Shown: positions 9,725 through 17,779 of the stretch, in pieces | Position numbering within the stretch: position 1 is the stretch's first letter | Layout: the number at the start of each line of letters is the position of its first letter | Assembly: GCF_004348985.1 (NCBI RefSeq) | Contig: NZ_SMKW01000060.1 | Coordinates: forward strand, 1-58,520 | Direction: 5' to 3' | Length of the DNA: 58,520 nucleotides | Source: Saccharopolyspora elongata | GTDB taxonomy: Bacteria; Actinomycetota; Actinomycetes; Mycobacteriales; Pseudonocardiaceae | Translations under genes and position numbers: made by a program | The notes under the pieces: model-generated | The model's database searches: none | Told to the model about the DNA's origin: nothing | Seen by the model: the letters and a program-made list of their open reading frames with translations, nothing else

Positions 9725-10036
9725 TCACGGCGATGCGGGCAGCAATCCGACCTCGGCGGCCCGCACCCCGGCTTGGAAACGCGAGTTGGCCCCCAACAAC
9801 TCCACGATTTCCGCGACGTAGCGCCGATACGTGCGCACCGACACCGCCAGTTCCTGGGCGGCCACTTCGTCGGTGTGGCCGGCGTAGAGCATCTTCAGCA
9901 CCTGTTGCGCGAACTCCGTGTGCGCCCGACTGCCGAAGTCGACGGGTTTCGCCACCGGCCGCGCATTACGCCACACATCAACGAACAGATCCCCCACCGC
10001 ACGTATCACCGTGCCTTGATCCGCCAGCACCAACAC
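9725..10036 (-). pseudogene. C-terminal fragment of a LuxR-type helix-turn-helix regulator
   Basis: Only 103 residues remain. The segment VLKMLYAGHTDEVAAQELAVSVRTYRRYVAEIVELLGANSRFQAGVRAAE reads (in parts) as a LuxR-type DNA-binding domain from larger actinomycete regulators of about 300 residues. The N-terminal sensor part is absent and the upstream sequence has no continuation in any frame. It is likely a relic truncated by the neighbouring insertion sequences. Confidence 0.6.
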
Positions 10037-10062
10037 GAGCCACCCGCTGAGCTACCAGATCC

Positions 10063-10299
10063 GTGGCCCTTTGCTGGTCTGATGCTGTGGAGCCCGCGGT
10101 TGGAGCTTCGCCCGGACGACGATGGGCTGCGCGAGTACCCAACCACACCGTCCAAACCCGCCAGTTGCACCGCTACCTGCGCTGGCGCAACCAGAACGCC
10201 CGTCACCCCGACGTCCTGACCGCCCAACGACGCGAACGCGCCCGCATCCGCAGCGAGAAGGGCATCCGCTGGGGCCGCCCCCGCGCCCAAGCAGCCTGA
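10063..10299 (+). pseudogene. C-terminal transposase fragment (IS630-like)
   Basis: The segment LHRYLRWRNQNARHPDVL followed by RERARIRSEKGIRWGRP resembles the basic C-terminal tail of actinomycete IS630-type transposases. The first 25 residues are unrelated and no catalytic domain is present. Assigned from memory of the tail motif only. Confidence 0.45.
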
Positions 10300-10374
10300 T
10301 CACCCCAACCGGCCCACCCTCAAAGCGCACTAGCTGGAAGGGGTTGCCCTCTTCCCTCGCGATACGGTGCTGCG

Positions 10375-11031
10375 ATGTCTCGATCAGTCGAAACCGAATC
10401 AGTCTTGTCTCCCGTCACCGCGGACGACGTCGACCTTGCCGTGCGGCTCGCCGTGGGCATCCTTCGGAACGCACCCCCGGAGGGGTGGGGCGGTAAGGCC
10501 GGTTCGCTGGAGTGGGACTGCTGGGAGACCGCCGAGCACCTCGCCAACGACCTGTTCTACTACGCCGTGCAGCTGGGGCCGCAGAGCCCGCCGCTGGACA
10601 CCCATGTGCCTTTCGTGTTGAGCCAGAAGAGGCCGGACGGACCCGCGAAATTCCTCTTCGCGGACCGTGATGCGGGTCCGGCAGGCCTGGTGCAGGTGCT
10701 GGAGGCGTGCGGCGCGCTGCTGGTCGCCATGGTGCGTACCACGCCGCCCCAGGTCCGCGCCCACCACGGCGCCGGGGTGTCGGACCCCGAAGGCTTCGCG
10801 GCGATGGGGGTGGTAGAGACGCTGGTACACATGCACGATCTGGCGGAAGGCTTCGGGCTTGCCTGGACCCCGCCCTCCGCTCTCTGCTCGCGGGTGCTCG
10901 CCCGTCTGTTTCCAGAGGCTCCGGACGGCGCAGATCCCTGGCTCACCCTGTTGTGGGCCACCGGCCGCGCCGAACTGCCGGGGCACCCTCGTCTCACCAC
11001 GTGGCGCTGGGCCAGCACACCGCGGTCATAG
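10375..11031 (+). CDS. DinB / maleylpyruvate isomerase N-terminal domain-like protein
   Basis: A 218-residue soluble protein. The N-terminal region (DVDLAVRLAVGILRN, LEWDCWETAEHLANDLFYYA) and the central VVETLVHMHDLAEGFGL fit the four-helix DinB-like fold used in actinomycetes for mycothiol-dependent or unknown metal-dependent enzymes. The histidines H in TAEHLAND and VHMHDL are candidate metal ligands. ATG at 10375. It stands alone between insertion-sequence fragments, so the context says nothing about its substrate. Confidence 0.75.
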   Translation: MSRSVETESVLSPVTADDVDLAVRLAVGILRNAPPEGWGGKAGSLEWDCWETAEHLANDLFYYAVQLGPQSPPLDTHVPFVLSQKRPDGPAKFLFADRDAGPAGLVQVLEACGALLVAMVRTTPPQVRAHHGAGVSDPEGFAAMGVVETLVHMHDLAEGFGLAWTPPSALCSRVLARLFPEAPDGADPWLTLLWATGRAELPGHPRLTTWRWASTPRS

Positions 11032-11144
11032 GAGCGGATCGGCTTCAGCCGCGGCCAGGCTGATGATCGTGCCCTTACCGCGGCGAGAGCGCACCAGGCC
11101 ACCCGTCCCAACCGGCAACCCGGCGAACCTATGCGGTCACGGCA

Positions 11145-11352
11145 CTAGATCGCGCGGGTCTGGTCGGCCCAGAACTGTGCACGTACGTCTTTCTTGAGCA
11201 CCTTCCCGTTGACGCTTCGGGGAAGCTGGTCGACGAAGAGTACGTCTTTCGGGGCGCGAACCGGCCCGAAGGCGTCGCGGCAGCGCTGCTTGACCTCCTC
11301 AGCTGTAGCGCTCCGCCCTGGCTTGAGCTCGACCACGGCGGTGTCATTTTTT
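11145..11352 (-). pseudogene. C-terminal fragment of an AMP-dependent acyl-CoA synthetase/ligase
   Basis: The frame encodes VVELKPGRSATAEEV, RAPKDVLFVDQLPRSVNGKVLKKDVR, the C-terminal lysine-bearing subdomain of ANL ligases (K in NGKVLKK is the family's catalytic lysine). Everything upstream of the segment at about 11352 is replaced by a G/C-rich palindromic repeat, so about 450 residues are gone. Confidence 0.75.
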
Positions 11353-11401
11353 CTGGGGGTACGCCCCCAGGCCCCGCCCGGGGAGTTCCCCGGACCCCCA
11401 G
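11353..11401. repeat. Nested palindromic repeat element
   Basis: Two perfect hairpins sit side by side: 11353-11370 (7-base arms, loop TACG) and 11378-11393 (CCGGGGA/TCCCCGG, 2-base loop). The outer arms 11353-11360 and 11394-11401 can also pair. The plus strand has six T before it, so neither direction shows a classic hairpin-then-T terminator. It abuts the truncation point of the ligase fragment, consistent with a REP-like or insertion-end sequence. Confidence 0.55.
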
Positions 11402-11568
11402 CTCGCCGTGCAGCTCGGTCCGCCGCGCCGTTGTTGATCAGTTCGCCCGGGACACGTGCGCGATGCGGCGGACGTCGGTCGGGCAGGTGCTCAACGTCTG
11501 CGTAGAGGAAACGCCGATGAGCGGTCGCTTTTAGCTGTCTACAATGGACAAAATGGTCGGGTCGATCA

Positions 11569-12138
11569 CTAGTCTGGCGGTGGGGCCTGGTTTTCGAGGT
11601 TGGTGATGGTGGACTCGAGCCAATCGATGTGTTGTAGGGCGGCTTGGCGGCCGTGTTCGTGGGCGAGGGTGATCACTTGCGTGGCCCAGGCGGGGTCGAG
11701 CTCGGGGATTGGGTCGATCGCGGCGGTGAGCTCTTTGATCTGGGTCGGCGTGCGCTGTTGTTCACGACGGTAGTCGAGCTCTGTGCGCAGGATTGACAGG
11801 GCGAGGTCGCGGTCGAGTTGGCCGGCGATGAGGAACCGCAGGGTGAAGTCAGGGTCCATGGGGCGGGGTGCGGGTTCGTAGGGCGAGTGGGCCCAGTCCA
11901 GCAGCGCCTGTTTTCCGGTGTCGGTCAGCCGGTAGACCTTGGCGTCGGGCTTGCCGTCGCGGGGCTCGACCTGGAACTCGACCCATCCCTGGTCCGCGAG
12001 CTTGGCGAGGGTCCGGTAGATCTGCGGCAACTGCACCCGGTAGCCGATGAAACGCCCCGGGCCGCGCATCCATTTGCCCAGGTCGTATCCGGAGATCGGG
12101 CGCAACGCGAGCATTCCGAGGATGACGTGGTCCAGCAC
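11569..12138 (-). CDS. PadR-family transcriptional regulator
   Basis: The N-terminal winged helix has the PadR signature LDHVILGMLALRPISGYDLGKWM, then LPQIYRTLAKLADQGWVEF and KVYRLTDTGKQALLDW. A C-terminal helical dimerization region follows to residue 189. I chose GTG 12138 because family members begin at this point and GAAGG lies about 9 bases upstream; ATG 12171 is an alternative adding 11 residues. The AT-rich stretch 12140-12190 is its likely promoter. Nothing adjacent is an obvious target; an intact transporter, the usual partner, is absent. Confidence 0.85.
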   Translation of the reverse strand: MLDHVILGMLALRPISGYDLGKWMRGPGRFIGYRVQLPQIYRTLAKLADQGWVEFQVEPRDGKPDAKVYRLTDTGKQALLDWAHSPYEPAPRPMDPDFTLRFLIAGQLDRDLALSILRTELDYRREQQRTPTQIKELTAAIDPIPELDPAWATQVITLAHEHGRQAALQHIDWLESTITNLENQAPPPD

Positions 12139-12251
12139 TCGGTCCCAACCTTCATATATTCTCGCGCACATAGTTACGCACGTTCATATTGACATGGCCA
12201 GCCTACTCCGCGAGATGTGGCGGCGCGTGCCACCGAGGGGAAGCGAGCACG

Positions 12252-12458
12252 ATGCGGGACAACCACGACGGGACGCCGATCAATCGCCGGGCCTCACCGT
12301 CACGACGTGTCCTCATTGGTCTGGGGGCCTCGGCCATCGCACTCACCGTGCTCGGTGTCGGCATCGCTGGCATTGCAGGCGCTGGCACCCCAGCCCCCGC
12401 GTTTGATCATGTGTCGTCGTCGGTTCGTCTGGTTGGGGGTTGGTGCGGCACCAGCTGA
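12252..12458 (+). pseudogene. Truncated exported or membrane-anchored protein
   Basis: ATG 12252 follows GAGGGGAAG. The N-terminus has a basic patch (RRASPSRRV) and a hydrophobic stretch (LIGLGASAIALTVLGVGIAG), as in a signal peptide or anchor. At 12402 the sequence switches into an insertion-sequence repeat and the frame ends at 12458. Only about 50 native residues remain; the mature protein is lost. Confidence 0.5.
12402..12448 (+). repeat. Inverted IS5 5'-end fragment (left copy)
   Basis: This 47-base stretch matches, in inverted orientation, bases 13866-13911 with only a few mismatches and a two-base gap. The sequence starts at TTTGATC and would encode the beginning of a transposase (MCRRRFVW). 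The two copies bracket 12.4-13.9 kb, which contains one intact gene. Confidence 0.7.
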
Positions 12459-12586
12459 CCTTCACCGGCCTGCGAACCCCCACCACCTGACCCCGCCGCC
12501 ACCAGCACCGTGCGCCTTTTCAGGCGTCATAGCGCCGCAAAATGCTCACGGCCCGGACACACGACGACAGCGGAGAACGCCCCTGA

Positions 12587-13627
12587 TCAGCTCGACTGCG
12601 GCGCGGAGAGCGGGACCGGCGGGGTACATCCGTGGCGGGATGCGGATTGTTCGGCGAAGTGTTGCAGGTCGGCACGCTCCTGCTCGTTGAGCGGCTCGGT
12701 GGTGAACTCCCTGTCGATGCCGTCGACTGGAACCGCCCGGTAGAGGGCGCGGTCGAGCAGACCCCCGCACTCGGCCGTGGTCCAGATGAAATATGCGTTG
12801 GCACCCGAAGGATCCTCGAAGCGGTGAGGATCCGTGTGCGCCCCTTCGTACGGGCCGTACATCGCGATCAGTTCCAGACCGCCGACCAGCACGCATTCTT
12901 CGACGGGCGACGTCCCGGCATCAGTTTCCCGAACCGTCGGCGTTGAGGTCATCCCCGCGCAAGTCCCGGACGCTTCGGCAGCGGACGTGATCCGGTCCGC
13001 ACCACCCGGACTCGCCAGCTCCCCCTCATCGCCGAACCGACCCGCGCACCCGGTCTGCTCCGCCGCGCTCCGCGCCGTCTCGGTGACGGCGCGGACGAGC
13101 TTGCGGCGCGTATCCGGCGTGGGTTCGTGCTCCCAGAGGCTGATCGTGACGAGGATTCCGGCGCCGTCGTTCGGCCTCCAGTTCGTGCACTCCAGGAGCA
13201 CGGACGCGGCGCCGTCGCGGTCGGAGATGAATCCGCTCCACCCGCCACCGAGCGGAACGGGGAAGGAGTCCGCCTCCCCATGGAAGTTGTAGAACGCTAG
13301 ATCCCCGCTGTACTCGTCGCCCGCGTTCTCGATGTGGACGTCTGCGTTGCCCGCCAGGCAGTGCACGCTCAAGGTGTCATGCTCGGTCTTCTCGCCGCGG
13401 CGCTCGAGCGCGAAGTCGGAACCGAGCAAGCTGAGCCGACTCTTCCCCGACAGATCCAGCACCGGATCGACCGGAAGCATGCCGGCGCAGACCCTACCAG
13501 CCATGGCCGCCGGGTACTGCAACCAGAACCCGTATCCACCAGCGGCCACCAGGAGGACCACCGCACCGATGACGAGATACCGGCGAAGCCGCCTCGGCTT
13601 GCCGGAAACCTCATCAGAACCCTCCAT
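12587..13627 (-). CDS. Single-pass membrane-anchored protein of unknown function
   Basis: 346 residues from ATG 13627 (GGGGAG 6 bases upstream). Residues about 10-40 carry a basic stretch (KPRRLRRY) and one hydrophobic segment (LVIGAVVLLVAAGGYGFWL), so most of the protein should be outside the membrane. Several cysteines (CAGMLP, VHCLAG, LLECTN, TGCAGRF, EECVLV, AECGGL, HGCTPP) suggest disulfides. I recognise no family; organisation recalls the many actinomycete surface proteins of about 350 residues. It lies between two inverted transposase-end fragments and has no co-transcribed neighbour. Confidence 0.75.
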   Translation of the reverse strand: MEGSDEVSGKPRRLRRYLVIGAVVLLVAAGGYGFWLQYPAAMAGRVCAGMLPVDPVLDLSGKSRLSLLGSDFALERRGEKTEHDTLSVHCLAGNADVHIENAGDEYSGDLAFYNFHGEADSFPVPLGGGWSGFISDRDGAASVLLECTNWRPNDGAGILVTISLWEHEPTPDTRRKLVRAVTETARSAAEQTGCAGRFGDEGELASPGGADRITSAAEASGTCAGMTSTPTVRETDAGTSPVEECVLVGGLELIAMYGPYEGAHTDPHRFEDPSGANAYFIWTTAECGGLLDRALYRAVPVDGIDREFTTEPLNEQERADLQHFAEQSASRHGCTPPVPLSAPQSS

Positions 13628-13729
13628 CGACACTCCCCGCACCCTTCGCTCTTCGACACTCCCAGCCCGGAAACCGCTGATCCCGAGCAGCACTCCAGGA
13701 CCGGCTCCCCATGCTGAAGCAGCATGGTT

Positions 13730-13911
13730 GATCTTGTTCTGCCAGCAGCACCTCGTGCAACTGCTGCCATACCCCGGCCTCGGTCCAGTCCCGCAACCGC
13801 CGCCAGACGCCATGCCCGAGCCGTATCCGAGCTCCTGCGGAAGAAACTCCCACGGCCTGCGCTGCGCCACACCAACCCCACCAGACGAACCGACGACGAC
13901 ACAAGATCAAA
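13730..13911 (-). mobile_element. IS5-family transposase 5' remnant (right inverted copy)
   Basis: On the minus strand the end 13911-13866 is the inverted partner of 12402-12448. Downstream of it, in shifting frames, come WEFLPQELGYGSG and WRRLRDWTEAGVWQQLHEVLL, which belong to the helical N-terminal part of IS5-type transposases. About 60 residues between the two parts are deleted and the catalytic domain is absent. Confidence 0.7.
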
Positions 13912-14087
13912 GCACATCGAAGATCATTCTGTTAGGGCTTCTTAGTGCATCTTGTTCAGCACCGTACGTAGTTTTCCTTTAGATTTGTTTGCTGTGGTCC
14001 GAGCGTTGCCCGCCCCGGCATCGCGCGGACGTGCCCGTCACGTCCAACCCGCACCGACCCGTCCCCTGCCATGAAAGGCGGATACCC

Positions 14088-14678
14088 GTGAGCCGAGCTT
14101 TGATCGTCATCGATGTGCAGAATGACTTCTGTGAGGGCGGCAGCGTTCCGGTGACCGGCGGCGCGGATGTGGCCGGCGCCATCGCCGATTTCGTGGACCG
14201 GCAAATCGGCTACGACTTCGTCGTCGCCACGCGCGACTACCACATCGATCCGGGCGATCACTTCTCCGAGCGACCTGACTTCGTGCACTCCTGGCCTCGC
14301 CACTGCGTTGCGGGGAGCGAAGGCAGCGAGTTCCATCCGAACTTTGCGCCCGTCGTCGCATCGGGGGCCGTCGACGAGGTCTTCCACAAAGGACACCACG
14401 CAGCCGCCTACAGCGGGTTCCACGGCGTGAACGAGCCCGGCAGCCCGCTGGCCGACTGGCTGCGCGAGCACGACGTCCGCCAGGTGGACGTCGTCGGCAT
14501 CGCCACCGACCACTGCGTGCGGGCCACGGCCCTGGACGCGGTCCGCGAGGGCTTCGAAGTGCAGGTCCTGCTCGACCTGACTGCGGCCGTCGCCGCGAAG
14601 ACCACCGACGCGGCCGTACAAGAGCTGCGCAAGGCCGGCGTGAAGCTCACCGGCAGCCCGGTGCTCCCGAACGACTGA
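14088..14678 (+). CDS. pncA: Nicotinamidase/isochorismatase-family hydrolase
   Basis: 196 residues from GTG 14088 (GAAAGGCG upstream). The cysteine hydrolase triad is visible: Asp in ALIVIDVQNDF, Lys in VFHKGHH and Cys in GIATDHCVRAT. The metal-site pattern D-Y-H-I-D-P-G-D-H (ATRDYHIDPGDH) is that of nicotinamidases, which convert nicotinamide to nicotinate for NAD salvage, rather than of isochorismatases. It lies upstream of, and parallel to, the LysR gene. A link to the neighbouring cluster is possible, since 3-hydroxyanthranilate and its cleavage product also lead to quinolinate and NAD, but that is speculative. Confidence 0.88.
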   Translation: MSRALIVIDVQNDFCEGGSVPVTGGADVAGAIADFVDRQIGYDFVVATRDYHIDPGDHFSERPDFVHSWPRHCVAGSEGSEFHPNFAPVVASGAVDEVFHKGHHAAAYSGFHGVNEPGSPLADWLREHDVRQVDVVGIATDHCVRATALDAVREGFEVQVLLDLTAAVAAKTTDAAVQELRKAGVKLTGSPVLPND

Positions 14679-14898
14679 CCAGCCGTCAGGGCACAAAGCA
14701 GCACAGTGCGCAGACGACTGGTCCGGAACGCACCGCCGTCAGGCGGCGCGGTTCACCGGCGACCTTCTGGTCGAGGTAGATCGAAGTCGCTGGTGCAAAT
14801 ATCTGTCGTCCCAGGAGTGAACAACACGCTCAATGGTCACATAGGACACTGCGCAGGAGATCTTCCTGGGCAGGGACGCTGTCGATAGAATCCGCCGG

Positions 14899-15837
14899 GT
14901 GAAGACGCCTCGCCTGCTGGACGGCCAGTTGAAGCTGCGGCATCTCGTCCTCGTCGACGCTCTCGTCCGGCAGGGCAGCGTCGTCGGTGCCGCGGCCGAG
15001 CTGCACGTGACGCAGCCAGTCGCGACGCGGTGCCTGCACGAACTCGAAGAGATACTCGGTGTCCCGCTGTTCGAGCGCGGTCCCCGTGGCGTGACCACCA
15101 CCGTGTTCGGCGAAGCGTTCGCCGAACATGCCCGCGCCGTGCTCGCCCAGCTCACCCAGGCGGGTCGTCATGTCGCGGAACTCGCCGATGCCGATCGTGG
15201 CACGGTCGTGGTCGGCACCCATCTCGCCGGGTCGAACGTCCTCCTACCGCTGGCGATAACCGACGTCAAGGCGGAGCACCCGCATCTGACGGTCATCGTC
15301 AGGGAAGGCTCGCCGGAGGCGTTGCTGGTGGAGCTGGAGGCCGGCCGGATCGACCTCGTCGTCGGCCGGCTCACCGCGCCGTCCGATGAGCAGTTCTCTC
15401 GCCACAAGCTGTACGACGAGTCTGTCGAGCTGGTCGTCCGCGAGTCGCATCCGCTCGCCGACCGCGTCGGCATCGCACTTTCCGATCTCGCCGAGTACCC
15501 CTGGATCCTGCCCAGTGCGGAGACCGCGCTGCGCCGGGAGCTCGAGGAGTTCTTCGCCCGCAACTCCACGGCGCTGCCGGTCAACCGGGTCGAGACCACG
15601 TCCTTCCTGATCGTGCGAAAAATGCTGCTGGAGACCGACACCATTGCGGCATTGCCGGGCCTCATCGCCGGCGAGGACACGCGGATCGTCCGCCTGCCGG
15701 TTTCGCTGGATCCGGTCGGCCACAGCGTCGGGGTGACCTTTTCGAAACGAAGGACGCTCAGCCCGTCAGCGGAGATCCTGAAGAAAACGCTCTACGAGGT
15801 CTCCTCGGACATTGACCGGGAAGGCCGCGCCGACTAG
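14899..15837 (+). CDS. nbaR: LysR-type regulator (left copy, NbaR-like position)
   Basis: 312 residues from GTG 14899. The N-terminal helix-turn-helix (LRHLVLVDALVRQGSVVGAA, VTQPVATRCLHELEE) and the effector-binding domain (LAGRIDLVVG-type segment LEAGRIDLVVGRLTAP, ESHPLAD, YPWILP) are complete. It converges on the decarboxylase gene, and the two stop codons overlap in CTAG (15834-15837). It is a close paralogue of the LysR at 24812-25762, with long identical stretches such as QGSVVGAAA and VFGEAF. In the nba cluster of Pseudomonas fluorescens KU-7 a LysR gene occupies the same end. A palindrome CAGGAGATCTTCCTG sits at 14853-14867, just before the start, and may be its own site. Confidence 0.9.
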   Translation: MKTPRLLDGQLKLRHLVLVDALVRQGSVVGAAAELHVTQPVATRCLHELEEILGVPLFERGPRGVTTTVFGEAFAEHARAVLAQLTQAGRHVAELADADRGTVVVGTHLAGSNVLLPLAITDVKAEHPHLTVIVREGSPEALLVELEAGRIDLVVGRLTAPSDEQFSRHKLYDESVELVVRESHPLADRVGIALSDLAEYPWILPSAETALRRELEEFFARNSTALPVNRVETTSFLIVRKMLLETDTIAALPGLIAGEDTRIVRLPVSLDPVGHSVGVTFSKRRTLSPSAEILKKTLYEVSSDIDREGRAD

Positions 15838-16829
15838 GGGATTCCGAGGAATCGCTGCGCGTTTTCCCTGGCGATCACCTTTCGCCCCCTTTCGTCGAGG
15901 AATCCGCTTTTGCGCACGACGTCGCCGACCGGTCGCTCGCCCAGCGGGTAGGGGTAGTCGCTGCCCACCATGACGCGATCAGCACCGATGGTGTCGACCA
16001 GCAGTCGGAGCGCGCGTTCGTCGAACACCACCGAATCGACGTAGAAGCGGCCCAGGTAGTGCGACGGCGGGAACTCCGACGTTCCGATGACGTCGTAGCG
16101 GCCGTGCCAGGCGTTCTCCATCCGGCCGAGCCAGAACGCGAAGGAACCGCCACCGTGCGCGAAGCAGATCTTCAGCCGGTCGTCGATCCGGTCGAATACT
16201 CCTCCGAGGATCATCGCGAGGATGGACAGGTGCGTCTCGGCCGGCATCGCCGTGAGCCATTGGGCCATCCAGCGGTCAAGCCGCGGCGAGCTGGCCATGT
16301 CCCAGGGGTGCACGAACACCGGCACGTCCAGGGACGCGCAGTGCTGCAGGAAGGTGACGACCCCAACGCTATCCAGGTCGAGATCGCCGACGTGGTTGCC
16401 GATCTCCACGCCGCGGTGCCCGTTGGCCAAGCAGCGCTCCAGTTCCCGGCAGGCCGCATCGGTGTCCTGCAGCGGGACCTGGCAGAACGGGATCAGCCGG
16501 TCGGTGGCGGGTGCGACGATGTCGAGGGCCAGGTCGTTGAAGATGCGGGCGATCTTCGCCGCCTGATCGCCGGTTCGGCCGTAGTTGAAGAACGCCGGGG
16601 TCGGGGAGACCACTTGCGCCTGCACGCCGTCGGCGTCCATGTCGAGCAGTCTCGTCCCGGCGTCCCAGCAGTCGGCCTGGATCCGGCGGAACTCCTTGGT
16701 GCCCCTCATGATCATCGCGTCGGACTCGGATTCGACCTTCAGCCAGGGCGCGTCCGGTCCGGCTTCGGCCGTCAGATCCGGCCACCCGTTCGGCACGTAA
16801 TGGGTGTGCACATCGATGATGTCGTCCAC
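15834..16829 (-). CDS. nbaD: 2-amino-3-carboxymuconate-6-semialdehyde decarboxylase (ACMSD)
   Basis: 331 residues from GTG 16829, two bases after the dioxygenase stop. The zinc-dependent amidohydrolase fold is shown by DVHTHYVP (His8, His10), VFVHPWDM, ICFAHGGGSFAFWLGR and the metal-site Asp in MVGSDYPYPLGE. These match ACMSD, which removes CO2 from the unstable ring-opened product to give 2-aminomuconate semialdehyde and so prevents quinolinate formation. The length matches bacterial ACMSD. It is the last gene of the minus-strand operon. Confidence 0.95.
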   Translation of the reverse strand: MDDIIDVHTHYVPNGWPDLTAEAGPDAPWLKVESESDAMIMRGTKEFRRIQADCWDAGTRLLDMDADGVQAQVVSPTPAFFNYGRTGDQAAKIARIFNDLALDIVAPATDRLIPFCQVPLQDTDAACRELERCLANGHRGVEIGNHVGDLDLDSVGVVTFLQHCASLDVPVFVHPWDMASSPRLDRWMAQWLTAMPAETHLSILAMILGGVFDRIDDRLKICFAHGGGSFAFWLGRMENAWHGRYDVIGTSEFPPSHYLGRFYVDSVVFDERALRLLVDTIGADRVMVGSDYPYPLGERPVGDVVRKSGFLDERGRKVIARENAQRFLGIP

Positions 16830-16831
16830 GG

Positions 16832-17353
16832 TCAGCCCTTGCCCGGGTGCAGCGCGCCGCACTTCGGGCAGGTGCGCGCTTGTTCGTCGGCGTAGAACTC
16901 GGCGAACACCGGGGGCAGGTCTTCGACGATGTCCCGGACCTGCAACTCGATCTCATGCAGCAACGAGTTGCAGTCGAGGCAGTACCACTGGAAGCGTTCG
17001 AGCGTTCCTTCCTCCCGGACCCGTTCGATGACCAGGCCGATCGAGTCGGGGTCGGGCCGCTGCGGCGAGTGCGGGACGTTGCCGGGGAGCAGCCAGGTCT
17101 CGCCCTCCCGGATGTGCACCGTCTCCTTCCCGCCCTCGGTCATGACGTTGACGTGCATGTCGCCCTTGACCTGGTAGAACCACTCTTCGTACGGGTCGAA
17201 GTGGTAGTCGGTCCGCTGGTTCGGGCCACCGACGACCTGAACGATGAAGTCCTTTCCGAGCGCCATCGTGTGGTTGTTCACCGGTGGCTTGAGCAGGTGT
17301 TCGTGCTCCTTGATCCACTCTTGGAAGTTGATCGTCTTCGGCAGGTTCGTCAT
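16832..17353 (-). CDS. nbaC: 3-hydroxyanthranilate 3,4-dioxygenase
   Basis: 173 residues, the usual bacterial length. The cupin iron ligands are His51, Glu57 and His95 (YHFDPYEEWFY, LPGNVPHSPQRP); the substrate residues Arg47, Arg99 and Glu110 are also present. A C-terminal rubredoxin-like site has Cys125, Cys128, Cys162 and Cys165 (YCLDC, CPKC), as in the Cupriavidus enzyme. It opens the ring of 3-hydroxyanthranilate to 2-amino-3-carboxymuconate-6-semialdehyde. It is followed directly by the decarboxylase, which takes that product. Confidence 0.97.
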   Translation of the reverse strand: MTNLPKTINFQEWIKEHEHLLKPPVNNHTMALGKDFIVQVVGGPNQRTDYHFDPYEEWFYQVKGDMHVNVMTEGGKETVHIREGETWLLPGNVPHSPQRPDPDSIGLVIERVREEGTLERFQWYCLDCNSLLHEIELQVRDIVEDLPPVFAEFYADEQARTCPKCGALHPGKG

Positions 17354-17365
17354 GCCAGTTCCTCC

Positions 17366-17779
17366 TTATTGCTTCCGGTGCGCGATTGCCTGGATCTCGA
17401 TCAGCAGGTGCGGGTGCGGCAACTGGTGCACGGCCACCGTCGTGCGGGTGGGGCCCTGCTCGTCGAAGTACTCGCCGTAGACCTCGTTGTATCCGCCGAA
17501 GTCGTTCATCGAGACCAGGAACGTGGTTATCTGCGCGATGTCGGACAGGTCGGCCCCGACGTCGTGCAGGATCTCGCGGATGTTCTCGATCACCGCTCGC
17601 GTCTGCTCGCGGATGTCCAGGTTCGTCGTGCCGAACTCGTCCACCTCGACGCCGACGAAGGTGTTGTCCGGCCTCCGGGAACTCGTGCCGGAGACGAAGA
17701 TCAGATCGCCGACGGCCTTCACGTGCGGAAAGCGCCCCCGTGGCGTGGCGCGCCCTTCGACTACGCGTGCGGTGTTCAT
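17366..17779 (-). CDS. nbaF: 2-aminomuconate deaminase (RidA/YjgF family)
   Basis: 137 residues with the Rid fold: VKAVGDLIFVSGTSS, REQTRAVIENIREIL, TTFLVSMNDFGGYNEVY, and the C-terminal PHPHLLIEIQAIA. Aminomuconate deaminases carry histidine-bearing loops at this end in place of the standard Rid arginine segment. It should convert 2-aminomuconate to 4-oxalocrotonate with release of ammonia. Its start overlaps the stop of the upstream decarboxylase by four bases (ATGA), which indicates translational coupling. Confidence 0.92.
   Translation of the reverse strand: MNTARVVEGRATPRGRFPHVKAVGDLIFVSGTSSRRPDNTFVGVEVDEFGTTNLDIREQTRAVIENIREILHDVGADLSDIAQITTFLVSMNDFGGYNEVYGEYFDEQGPTRTTVAVHQLPHPHLLIEIQAIAHRKQ

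Noticed and set aside
12402..13911. A functional composite transposon
   Set aside because: Both ends are only partial transposase 5' regions, no transposase is intact and no target duplication was seen.
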